NCBI GenBank assembly: GCA_002691725.1
Contig: NZIT01000032.1
Span: 1 to 10,341 of the forward strand
From: SAR116 cluster bacterium
GTDB taxonomy: Bacteria > Pseudomonadota > Alphaproteobacteria > Puniceispirillales > UBA1172
Direction: 5' to 3'
Length of the DNA stretch: 10,341 nt
A program made the position numbers and the translations under genes. The notes under the pieces are model-generated. The model ran no database searches. It saw only the letters and a list, made by a program, of their open reading frames with translations, and was not told the origin of the DNA. How positions within the stretch are numbered: the first letter of the stretch is position 1; every line of letters starts with the position of its first letter. Shown in pieces: positions 1-6,740 of the stretch.

Positions 1-601
1 ATGAAATTGCAAGAGCAGCAACAGCTTTCATTGAAAAATGTCTTAATACTGTCTCATGAGCAAAAATAATTCCTGCTAAAGGTGCACCAAATCCTGCAGA
101 AATAGCAGCAGCAACACCACTACCAATTATAATATCATGAGGAATTTTAGGAACAAATTGTTGTCGTCTAATAAATGATGAGACTGTTGCACCAAAGTGA
201 ACAAGTGGACCATAAATTCCTACTGAAGCACCACCACTTATCGATATAAATGAAGCTAATGTTGACCCAAAACCACCTTTTAAATCTAAAGTTCCAGCAT
301 GGTGATGCGCAGCATAAATTGTATCGGCAGGACCAAACCATCTTGGTAATTTAAGTTTATACATCAACAGGGCCACTAAAAGTGAACTTGGTACACATAT
401 CAATAACGGCACCAAGTTAAGTGACAAATCTCCTATATCAATCGTTACTACAAAATTTGGATTATTAAATATAAAATCATAAATATTCTGGGCACTTATT
501 ATGAATAATTGAGCAACAAAGGAAACAATAGTGCCTACGATAGCGGCAATAACTAATAAAGCTAAATTCTCTTTAATCGCTTTTATGTTTGTTTTAAACA
601 T
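1..601 (-). CDS. CLC-family chloride channel/transporter, N-terminal part (3' end beyond window)
   Basis: An integral membrane protein of the CLC anion channel/antiporter family. Translation from the ATG at 601 gives 200 codons with no stop before the left edge; CLC proteins usually exceed 400 residues, so about half is present. Hydrophobic segments lie near residues 13-36, 60-80, 109-127, 157-180 and 191-200. Residues 123-137 (GGASVGIYGPLVHFG) match the conserved helix-F region that normally reads GxEGP, and residues 160-180 (GSGVAAAISAGFGAPLAGIIF) match the following conserved GAAAGLAAAFxAPLAG-type helix. Two hallmarks are altered. The external gating glutamate is replaced by Tyr130, and the GSGIP anion-selectivity loop is not present where expected; residues 90-99 read GPADTIYAAH. 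An AGGAG Shine-Dalgarno (608-612) sits 6 nt before the start. It is separated by 139 bp from the methyltransferase on the same strand and has no visible link to flagella. The family call is firm; the ion and mechanism are not. Confidence 0.88.
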   Translation of the reverse strand, partial: MFKTNIKAIKENLALLVIAAIVGTIVSFVAQLFIISAQNIYDFIFNNPNFVVTIDIGDLSLNLVPLLICVPSSLLVALLMYKLKLPRWFGPADTIYAAHHHAGTLDLKGGFGSTLASFISISGGASVGIYGPLVHFGATVSSFIRRQQFVPKIPHDIIIGSGVAAAISAGFGAPLAGIIFAHETVLRHFSMKAVAALAIS

Positions 602-740
602 TACTAGCTCCTAGAGAATTACTGCATAATTTTAACTAGTTGTCATTTGAAAAAAATAAAATTTTTACGAATTAGTTCTATTTCTAAAGTATATAACATT
701 ATTAAAAAATTATAATTATGATAGCTAAATTAAGTTTTCT
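602..740 (-). promoter_or_regulatory. AT-rich spacer upstream of the CLC gene, likely holding its promoter
   Basis: The spacer lies between two minus-strand genes. Apart from the Shine-Dalgarno at 608-612 it shows no GG-N10-GC sigma-54 site and no GC-rich hairpin terminator after the methyltransferase. TAAAAT-like sequences suitable as a sigma-70 -10 box occur on the minus strand around 629-636, but no convincing -35 box accompanies them. The chloride-channel gene could therefore have its own housekeeping promoter here or be read through from the methyltransferase. Confidence 0.25.
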
Positions 741-1625
741 TTATTTTTTTTGAGCAATAATTTCCATACCAGAACGATAACGCTCACTTACGCCATACTT
801 TTTCATATCAAACCCACATTCACTTAATAAGGAGGCAAGACGCGTCCTACTAAAATTATGATAGTGTTCAATTGAGTTAAGGTACATATTTTGATTTTGC
901 CTAGTTCTAAATTTCCAAACCCAGCTTTCACTGTTAGGGCATGAAATTAGGAGGCACCCATCCTCATCCATTTTAGAATGCATTGCTAGTAAAACTTCTT
1001 TTGGATAGGGTATATGTTCTAATACGTCCATCATACTTACAACAGAAATTGATTTTTTAAATTCAATATTTTGAACCAAGTCGCAATATGCTTGAATACC
1101 TAAACTTTGAAGTCCAATAACACCATCCTTTCTTAAATCTACACCTATTGGTTCAAAACCAAATTCTTGAGCAGTAAAAAGTAGTGAGCCATTTCCAAAA
1201 CCAATGTCTAACCAAACTCCATTTGACTTATATTGTAAAACTTTTTCAATAATTCTTGCTGAAATATATCTATTATTTTCAAGTTCATACCCAAGAACCT
1301 GGTTTTCTGGTTGTTTACTAAATATTATTTTTAATGCTTCATCAGTATAGGGACCTTCAATGAATTGATGATCACATTCTTCACAATTCATCCATTGCAT
1401 TATTGTTGGTAATTTAGGGTTATATAGCCACTGTTTGCTACAATCACCTACTGCTGATTTACTTATTTTACTTGAAGCACATAAAGGACAATTATCATAT
1501 AAGTTTCTTGCTTCGAATTGATTTTCAACTTGTGATTCTAGAAGAGCTTGTTTTAATTTGAGGGCCTCATCAATTGAACTTTCAATTTTTTCATTTAAAC
1601 TTTCCACTTTCATTCTCACTTCCAT
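741..1625 (-). CDS. SAM-dependent methyltransferase with N-terminal zinc-binding segment
   Basis: A class I (Rossmann-fold) methyltransferase of 294 residues. The SAM-binding motif I is at residues 138-147 (WLDIGFGNGS), the acidic residue ending strand 2 is Asp163 (GVDLR), and the motif II/IV region is MMDVLEHI at 198-205. Cys46/Cys49 (CPLC) and Cys81/Cys84 (CEEC) form a probable structural zinc site, as in many methyltransferases of glycan and natural-product clusters. Residues 1-40 look like a charged coiled helix. The substrate cannot be read from the sequence. A strong sigma-54 promoter at 1653-1666 and divergent placement from fliD put it with the flagellar genes, so modification of flagellin or of a flagellin-linked sugar is a reasonable inference. 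An alternative start at Met5 (1613) is better spaced behind the GGAAGTGAG stretch; the ATG at 1625 has no clear Shine-Dalgarno. The protein would then be 290 residues. Confidence 0.85.
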   Translation of the reverse strand: MEVRMKVESLNEKIESSIDEALKLKQALLESQVENQFEARNLYDNCPLCASSKISKSAVGDCSKQWLYNPKLPTIMQWMNCEECDHQFIEGPYTDEALKIIFSKQPENQVLGYELENNRYISARIIEKVLQYKSNGVWLDIGFGNGSLLFTAQEFGFEPIGVDLRKDGVIGLQSLGIQAYCDLVQNIEFKKSISVVSMMDVLEHIPYPKEVLLAMHSKMDEDGCLLISCPNSESWVWKFRTRQNQNMYLNSIEHYHNFSRTRLASLLSECGFDMKKYGVSERYRSGMEIIAQKK

Positions 1626-1652
1626 TCAAAAAAATATATTTAATTTATTTAT

Positions 1653-1666
1653 GCATTTTTCGTACC
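1653..1666 (-). promoter_or_regulatory. Sigma-54 promoter of the methyltransferase gene
   Basis: On the minus strand the sequence reads TGGTACGAAAAATGCAT, with GG at -24 and GC at -12 separated by exactly 10 nt; seven leading bases fit the RpoN consensus TGGYACG. Transcription would begin near 1641, leaving a leader of about 16 nt to the first ATG or about 28 nt to the second. A short leader fits the second start (1613) better. Confidence 0.72.
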
Positions 1667-1943
1667 ATGTCTTATTAAGTAATTCATGCTTATTTTTTTT
1701 GTGTATTATTAAAGTTTATAAAATTAGAAAAGTTTATAGAGTGTTGTTCTTTCAGATTATAGAATATTCTTAAGAAGTAATAAGTTTCATCGTGAAGGAA
1801 CACACGGTTTGCAAGACATTCATTTATAATTTTGCTATATATCTTAAGGAGTAGCTAAACTTAATTTTTTGTACAATAGGTAAGAAAAAGAAAATAGTTT
1901 GAAATGGCTCGACTAAGCTAAATAAAATTTTTTCTTACTAAAA
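1667..1943. promoter_or_regulatory. Divergent intergenic region between two sigma-54 promoters, candidate enhancer
   Basis: No gene is visible in this 277-bp AT-rich stretch, which separates the methyltransferase and fliD promoters. It is the usual place for binding sites of a sigma-54 activator of the FlrC/FleQ type. Visible structure: the 10-mer AAAGTTTATA occurs twice as a direct repeat (1711-1720 and 1729-1738), and two overlapping 10-bp perfect palindromes follow (AGAATATTCT at 1761-1770 and TTCTTAAGAA at 1767-1776). A small CGTG/CACG stem lies near 1791-1806. Which protein, if any, binds these sites is unknown. Confidence 0.35.
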
Positions 1944-1957
1944 GGCATAAAAATTGC
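1944..1957 (+). promoter_or_regulatory. Sigma-54 promoter of fliD
   Basis: The sequence AAGGCATAAAAATTGCATC has GG (1944-1945) and GC (1956-1957) with exactly 10 nt between, plus the TTGCA form of the -12 element. The transcript would start near 1969, giving a leader of about 36 nt that contains the AGGA Shine-Dalgarno at 1995-1998, 6 nt before the fliD ATG. Confidence 0.75.
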
Positions 1958-2004
1958 ATCATTAATGTCGTATTATTGGTATCAATTATTTTTTAGGATT
2001 ATTA

Positions 2005-4320
2005 ATGGCTGTAGATTATTTGAGCACAATTAATCAAGGTGGTAGTGGGTTAAATATTACTCAAATCGTAGATAGTCTTGTGCAAGCTGAGCAGACACCT
2101 CAAGAAAACCAGATTCAATCAAAAATTGACTCAAAAAACACTGCTATTTCTGCAATTGGCGAAATTAAAAGTGCCCTTTCAAAACTGTCCACATCTTTGA
2201 AAACATTAACAGGTAATACCTCATTAAAAGTAAATTCTACAAGTTCAGCAATCAGTGCAACTATATCTGATCCATCTACAGCCGTTGCCATAAATTCATC
2301 AATAAGTATTTCAACATTGGCTAAAGGTCAAACATTAGCATTTGAAAATTATGATTCAAACACTTCTCTTGTTGGTGCAGGTACTCTTGTTCTGGAGAGA
2401 GGTGATTGGTCTTCTGGCAGTTTTGTAGCTAGTTCTACGGTATCATCCAAATCTCTGACAGTAAATGATACTGATACCCTTGAATCTTTAAAAGATAAGA
2501 TTAATGCATTAGATTATGGTGTTACTGCAAGTGTCTTAGGTGCAGGTGACGACACTTATACTCTTGTATTAAAGTCACAAGATGGAAAAGAGAATGCACT
2601 TAGAGTCACGGCTACTGAGAGTCCTTCTGGATCTGGTTTGTCGAATATTGATAATACAACAACTAATACCTCAAAGCAAAAAGTCGCAGGAACAGATGCA
2701 TCTTTTACTGTTGATGGAATTTCATTGACTAGGTCATCGAATAACATATCAGATTTGTTTAATGGTTATGATGTAAATCTAATTGCTTCAACAACAGTAA
2801 GCGGCGTTGATACCCCTGCAAATCTGACAGCTTCAGTAGATATCAGTGGGGCGACATCAAATCTTCAATCTTTTGTAGATGCTGTGAACAATGCGAGAAC
2901 TTTACTCAATGAAAAAACTTTTAGAGGATCATCTACTCAGAATGCTGGAGATTTATCTGATGATCCAGTAGTAAAGACTATTCAAAAGCAAATAAATTCT
3001 TTAACATCTGGACAGTTAACTGGATTTGGAGCAAATGGTATTTATTTATCAAACCTTGGTGTTAGAACAGAAAAAAATGGTCTTTTAAGTCTAAATACTA
3101 CAGTTTTGGAAACCGAACTTAAAAATAATCCAATATCATTAGATGCAATTTTTAATTCAATGTATTCCTCATCTTCAAGTCTTTTAACTGTTAGTGGCGG
3201 AACAATTTCTGCACCTGTTGCAGGATCATATGTTTTTGAAATGACTGCATATGTGTCCGGAGCAGTAACTGGTTTAGTTAGTAACGATACATCACCTGAG
3301 GTTTCATCTTCAAACAATACAATTCAAATTGCTGTTGATGGTGTAACATCTGGAACAGTTAGTGTACCAGCTGCACATTATTCTTCAGAGGCTGCATTAG
3401 CAACAGCAATACAAACAGCAATAAATTCAGATAGCATAATGACTTCTACAAGTAAAACAGTTAGCGTTACTCACACTAATGGAAGTTATGTTTTTACCTC
3501 TAACTTAACTGGTGAATCTTCTTCTATCTCAATTAATTCTATAGGAAGTAACCTTAATGGATTTTTAAAGGTATCTGGAGTAGCAGATGTAGACTCTATT
3601 TCAACTTCACAATCAGGAATAGCATCATCTGCACTTACACTTAATGGAAGCTCAATTAGTTCCGGTTCATTTACAGACAATTCAGGAAAGAGAATATCAA
3701 TAACAAGTGAGAGTGCTGATGAGAGTGGCTATACATTTACTATTGTAGGAACTGACTTATCTGGAAACGCACAAACAGAAGTAATTACTGGACCAGGATC
3801 TAATGCTACTATTTTTGGATCGAAAACTTTTAAAACTGTTACATCTGTTACCCCATCAAGTAATACAGCTGGCTCTATAACAGTAGGAACTACCGGAAAT
3901 GGTTTAACAACATCTGGTGTTACAGGATCAGCAACACTTGATGGAGTAGCAATGTCAGCAGACGTAATTAATAAGACTTTTACAATATCTTCGGGAAACG
4001 CAGCTGGTTTAAAAGTTAAATATTCTGGAGTTGGTTCAAACGCCACTGTTTATTATGGGCAAAGTTTAATTGAAAAACTTACCTCTTTTTTGTCTGATAC
4101 TTTAAACACTTCTAGTGGTCAATTATCAACAAGAGAAACAACTATAAATAAAGAAGTAAGTGACCAATCTGACTTATTAGCTGATTTAAATACTCAAATG
4201 GAATCTCTTAGAAGTAGATATATACAGCAGTTTACTGCCATGGAGCAAGCTGTAACTAGTTTAAAATCAACTGGTGAATACTTAACAAACTTATTTGAGA
4301 CAATGAATAAAGACGATTAA
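2005..4320 (+). CDS. fliD: Flagellar filament cap protein FliD (hook-associated protein 2), enlarged
   Basis: FliD caps the growing filament tip outside the cell and folds incoming flagellin subunits into place. The FliD N-terminal domain covers about residues 1-110, including the typical opening GSGLNITQIVDSLVQAEQ and a long amphipathic helix. A flagellin hook IN-type motif lies at about 231-262 (ASFTVDGISLTRSSNNISDL). The C-terminal domain starts near 285 and carries LGVRTEKNGLLSL at 351-363. It resumes at 684-771 with the helical tail (QSLIEKLTSFL, then SRYIQQFTAMEQAVTSLKS). Between about 390 and 683 is a large Ser/Thr/Gly-rich insertion, which explains 771 residues against the usual 450-680. 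The insertion contains an IQIAVDG-type segment (438-525) and a module at 562-632 shared with the minus-strand flagellin. No cysteine or signal peptide is seen, as expected for type III export. The AGGA site 6 nt upstream and the sigma-54 promoter support this start. Confidence 0.95.
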   Translation: MAVDYLSTINQGGSGLNITQIVDSLVQAEQTPQENQIQSKIDSKNTAISAIGEIKSALSKLSTSLKTLTGNTSLKVNSTSSAISATISDPSTAVAINSSISISTLAKGQTLAFENYDSNTSLVGAGTLVLERGDWSSGSFVASSTVSSKSLTVNDTDTLESLKDKINALDYGVTASVLGAGDDTYTLVLKSQDGKENALRVTATESPSGSGLSNIDNTTTNTSKQKVAGTDASFTVDGISLTRSSNNISDLFNGYDVNLIASTTVSGVDTPANLTASVDISGATSNLQSFVDAVNNARTLLNEKTFRGSSTQNAGDLSDDPVVKTIQKQINSLTSGQLTGFGANGIYLSNLGVRTEKNGLLSLNTTVLETELKNNPISLDAIFNSMYSSSSSLLTVSGGTISAPVAGSYVFEMTAYVSGAVTGLVSNDTSPEVSSSNNTIQIAVDGVTSGTVSVPAAHYSSEAALATAIQTAINSDSIMTSTSKTVSVTHTNGSYVFTSNLTGESSSISINSIGSNLNGFLKVSGVADVDSISTSQSGIASSALTLNGSSISSGSFTDNSGKRISITSESADESGYTFTIVGTDLSGNAQTEVITGPGSNATIFGSKTFKTVTSVTPSSNTAGSITVGTTGNGLTTSGVTGSATLDGVAMSADVINKTFTISSGNAAGLKVKYSGVGSNATVYYGQSLIEKLTSFLSDTLNTSSGQLSTRETTINKEVSDQSDLLADLNTQMESLRSRYIQQFTAMEQAVTSLKSTGEYLTNLFETMNKDD
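3688..3900 (+). repeat. Surface module in FliD shared with the minus-strand flagellin
   Basis: It encodes FliD residues 562-632. Against flagellin residues 524-589 about 36 of 66 aligned residues are identical by hand count. Conserved islands are DESG-TFT-VG, TEVITGP--NAT, S-TPS---AG and T-GT-G. The similarity is clear in protein but the codons have diverged, so this is not a recent DNA duplication. Related segments (TEVITGP, NAT, TVTSVT, AG-TVG) occur in phage tail and other surface proteins as far as I recall; that link needs a search. Confidence 0.75.
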
Positions 4321-4558
4321 AAATATTAATTTTGTAAATTTTTTTATAACGCTTATTTTAGCTCTCAAAGTTTAAATTATTTTTATAAATATTATTATTT
4401 AAAATAATCATATTATATCAATAACAAACTTTAATTCCTCCATTTAATTTTAAAGTTATTAAATTTATCTATTATAAAAAACTAAACCTTTTTCAAATAG
4501 GTCGTAATTATTTTTGCAAGTCCTTCGGGAAATAACAAAAACTTAAACGGAGAATACT
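4321..4558 (+). promoter_or_regulatory. AT-rich fliD-flagellin spacer with weak candidate promoters
   Basis: Two weak candidates exist for the downstream flagellin. The first is a sigma-28 (FliA)-like site: TAAAGTTA at 4451-4458 (7 of 8 to TAAAGTTT), an 11-nt spacer, then TATTATAA at 4470-4477 (4 of 8 to GCCGATAA). The second is a degenerate sigma-54 site ending TTTTTGCA (4511-4518), whose -24 part reads CGTAA instead of GGYAC. No GG-N10-GC match exists in the spacer. A strong GGAG Shine-Dalgarno is at 4549-4552. No GC-rich terminator is seen after fliD, so read-through from fliD is also possible. Confidence 0.3.
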
Positions 4559-6676
4559 ATGAGTAGTATCAATACCAATTTGAGCGCGCTCAACGCTCAG
4601 CATAATTTACTAAAACAGTCTCAAGAAATGGATCAAGCAATGGCAAGATTATCCTCAGGTAAGAGGATTAACTCAGCTGCTGACGATGCAGCTGGTTCAG
4701 CAATTGCTTCTAAAATGGAAGCACAGGTAAGAAGTCTAAGCGTTGCTATTAGAAATGCCAATGATGCTATATCATTAACACAGACAGCTGAAGGTGCCCT
4801 TAGCGAAATTGAAAATATTTTGCAAAGAATGCGTGAGTTATCTGTACAAGCTGGTAACAGTACTCTTAATCAATCAGATAGAGAGCAAATTCAGTTAGAA
4901 GTAAACCAACTAGCTTCTGAGATTGATGCAATCTCTTCAAAAACTAATTTTAATGGTGTGACTTTATTAAATGGTAATAATGACACTGTTACAATGCAAA
5001 TTGGTGCAACTGATCAAGATGCTTTAGACATAGCTCTTGAACATACTAGTGTATCTGCTCTTGGAATAGGCTCATCTGATACAATTACTAAATCTACATT
5101 TATAACTGATAGAGTAGTAGCATTGGGTACAACTACAATTGCAGCTACCGATATTAAACTTAATGGTGAAAACATATTCGCAAGTAATTTTAATCCTGCT
5201 TCTACAACTGTTAGAGGAGCAACAGATGACGTAAGTGGTGCATTAAGTGGTACAGCAGCGGCTACTGGACAATATGGAGCAATTGCTCTTGCTACTGCAA
5301 TTAACGGTAATACAGGTAAGCACGGTGTTACAGCTGAAGCATTCAATATTGTTACAGCAAAAAGTCAGGTTTACACCGCAGGTGCTATTACAATTAACAA
5401 TATTACTGTTCAATCTAGAGCGACATTAGAAGAATTTATTTCAGCAGTTAATGCCGAAGTTACTGAAGTTGAGGCTTCTATAAATAATGAAGGTTTCCTT
5501 CAATTTAAAAATGATGGTGCTGTAATTCAATTTGGTGGAGCTTTTATGGGCATTACTGCAGATGCTTATGGTGGATTTGTAAAAATGTCAAATGGTAACG
5601 ACTCACCTATTGAAATTTTAGCAGGTTCTAAAGATAATGGTTTCCAGGCAGATACTGGTAACTTATCTGATCTTCTTTTATTTGGAATGAACGAAGTAAG
5701 AAAAAATGATACTGGTAGCATCACATATTCTTCAAATGCTGCAGTTGATGGCACAGTTCTTCAGGCTTCTGATGGATTAAAGATCAATAATGTATTAATT
5801 GAGAAACTAGAGTCTCAGACATCTTCAAACGTTTCAGCTGCGGATAAAGCTAATGCAATCAATGCTAAATCTTCAGAGACAGGTGTTACTGCTAGAGGAA
5901 CTAACTCAATTGATATTGTTGTTGATGTTGATAGTGCTACTATGTCAGAGCATGCAACAGCCACAGTACAAGGTGTAACTATTAACTTTACTGGTGATAA
6001 TAATCTTGCAGATATGATTGATGCAATCAATACTAATCTCGCTGGAACATCGGACGTAATAGCAACAGCAACTGACACTGGTAATCTTAGGTTAAGTTCT
6101 GCATCTGGTGTTACAATATCTTTTGCTGATACTACAGCTACTGCCGCGAGTGTGGGAGCTGGTGTTTTGTTTAAGTCAGCAACTTATACTAAGGATGGTT
6201 CAACTGTAACTACTACTCTTGGTGTTGCAGAGGCTCGTGGCTTCATAGAGTTAACCTCATTAAATGGAAATGCTATTGTTATTGAGGATGGTCAGCAAGA
6301 TACAACTGTTGATAGTGGATCAGATAGAATAGGTTTCTCATCTTCAAATGAAGAAGGAACAGAATCTCAAGGTGTTTCAGTTGCTACAGTTTCATCAGCT
6401 GCATCTTCTTTAGCATCTCTTGATAATGCATTAGAAAAAGTATCAAAGTTTAGAGCAAGTTTTGGTGCTTATGAAAATCGTCTTGATGCAACCATCAACA
6501 ACCTAACCACTTTAAAGGTCAATACCGATGCCGCAAGATCAAGAATTGAGGACGCAGATTTTGCCGCAGAGACAAGTAATTTAACTAAGTCGCAGATATT
6601 GTCTCAAGCAGCAACGTCAATGCTTGCACAAGCTAACGCTTCCAAGCAAAACTTATTAGCTCTTCTTCAAGGATAA
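4559..6676 (+). CDS. Flagellin (filament subunit), long form, 705 residues
   Basis: Structural subunit of the flagellar filament, exported unfolded through the flagellar type III apparatus. The N-terminal D0/D1 region is at residues 1-170, with INTNLSALNAQ at the start, the classic LSSGKRINSAADDAAG at 31-46 and MRELSVQAGN at 91-100. The C-terminal D1/D0 region is at about 612-705, with ARSRIEDADFAAETSNLTK and the terminal NLLALLQG. The exposed middle (about 175-610) is very long compared with typical flagellins of 280-500 residues and is Thr/Ala/Asn-rich. It holds flagellin-IN-like strands (AGAITINNITVQ at 274-285, VQGVTINFTGDNN at 470-482) and an internal duplication. No Cys or signal peptide is present. 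The GGAG site 6 nt upstream makes the start secure. It is convergent with a second flagellin and is stopped by the hairpin just downstream. I give no symbol because flagellin numbering differs between species. Confidence 0.95.
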   Translation: MSSINTNLSALNAQHNLLKQSQEMDQAMARLSSGKRINSAADDAAGSAIASKMEAQVRSLSVAIRNANDAISLTQTAEGALSEIENILQRMRELSVQAGNSTLNQSDREQIQLEVNQLASEIDAISSKTNFNGVTLLNGNNDTVTMQIGATDQDALDIALEHTSVSALGIGSSDTITKSTFITDRVVALGTTTIAATDIKLNGENIFASNFNPASTTVRGATDDVSGALSGTAAATGQYGAIALATAINGNTGKHGVTAEAFNIVTAKSQVYTAGAITINNITVQSRATLEEFISAVNAEVTEVEASINNEGFLQFKNDGAVIQFGGAFMGITADAYGGFVKMSNGNDSPIEILAGSKDNGFQADTGNLSDLLLFGMNEVRKNDTGSITYSSNAAVDGTVLQASDGLKINNVLIEKLESQTSSNVSAADKANAINAKSSETGVTARGTNSIDIVVDVDSATMSEHATATVQGVTINFTGDNNLADMIDAINTNLAGTSDVIATATDTGNLRLSSASGVTISFADTTATAASVGAGVLFKSATYTKDGSTVTTTLGVAEARGFIELTSLNGNAIVIEDGQQDTTVDSGSDRIGFSSSNEEGTESQGVSVATVSSAASSLASLDNALEKVSKFRASFGAYENRLDATINNLTTLKVNTDAARSRIEDADFAAETSNLTKSQILSQAATSMLAQANASKQNLLALLQG
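5150..5350 (+). repeat. Flagellin internal repeat, copy 1
   Basis: It encodes flagellin residues 198-264. The pattern is an LNG/INN strand (DIKLNGENI) followed, after a variable linker, by ALATAINGNTGKHGVTA. It matches copy 2 (5771-5914), which reads GLKINNVLIE, then DKANAINAKSSETGVTA. The shared signature is A-x-A-I-N-(5-6)-GVTA. The linker is about 20 residues longer in this copy. This kind of IN motif repeat is common in flagellin outer domains. Confidence 0.55.
5771..5914 (+). repeat. Flagellin internal repeat, copy 2
   Basis: It encodes flagellin residues 405-452: GLKINNVLIE, a short linker, then ANAINAKSSETGVTA. It is the counterpart of copy 1 at 5150-5350. It lies at the junction before a second IN-like strand pair at 467-514, suggesting the outer domains were built from repeated units. 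Confidence 0.5.
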
Positions 6677-6691
6677 TTTGGAGAGATTAAG

Positions 6692-6723
6692 AAAAAAAGG
6701 CCACCAAATGGTGGCCTTTTTTT
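6692..6723. terminator. Bidirectional Rho-independent terminator between convergent flagellin genes
   Basis: A perfect 14-bp inverted repeat: seven A, then GGCCACC (6699-6705), a 4-nt loop AAAT, then GGTGGCC (6710-6716) and seven T. The A and T tracts make it work on either strand. It starts 16 bp after the plus-strand flagellin stop and ends 17 bp before the minus-strand flagellin stop. Confidence 0.93.
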
Positions 6724-6740
6724 ATTTAAATTTGAAGAAA

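Noticed and set aside
1710..1728. Exact TAAAGTTT sigma-28 -35 sequence at 1710-1717
   Set aside because: No -10 resembling GCCGATAA follows at the proper distance, and the word is part of a local direct repeat in A/T-rich DNA.
1558..1773. Plus-strand 71-codon reading frame over the methyltransferase start and the spacer
   Set aside because: It overlaps the better supported minus-strand gene and its sigma-54 promoter, has no Shine-Dalgarno, and its Phe/Ile-rich translation is what A/T-rich DNA gives by chance.
1840..1875. AAGGAG Shine-Dalgarno-like sequence upstream of fliD
   Set aside because: No start codon with an open frame of useful length follows; the TTG frame closes after four codons.
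1906..1918. Second sigma-54-like site TGGCTCGACTAAGC before fliD
   Set aside because: GG and GC are separated by 9 nt instead of 10 and the -12 part lacks TTGC; the site at 1944-1957 is far better.
4390..4412. A/T inverted repeat ATTATTT-A-AAATAAT after fliD as a terminator
   Set aside because: There is no G/C in the stem and no T tract following; such palindromes are expected by chance in this spacer.
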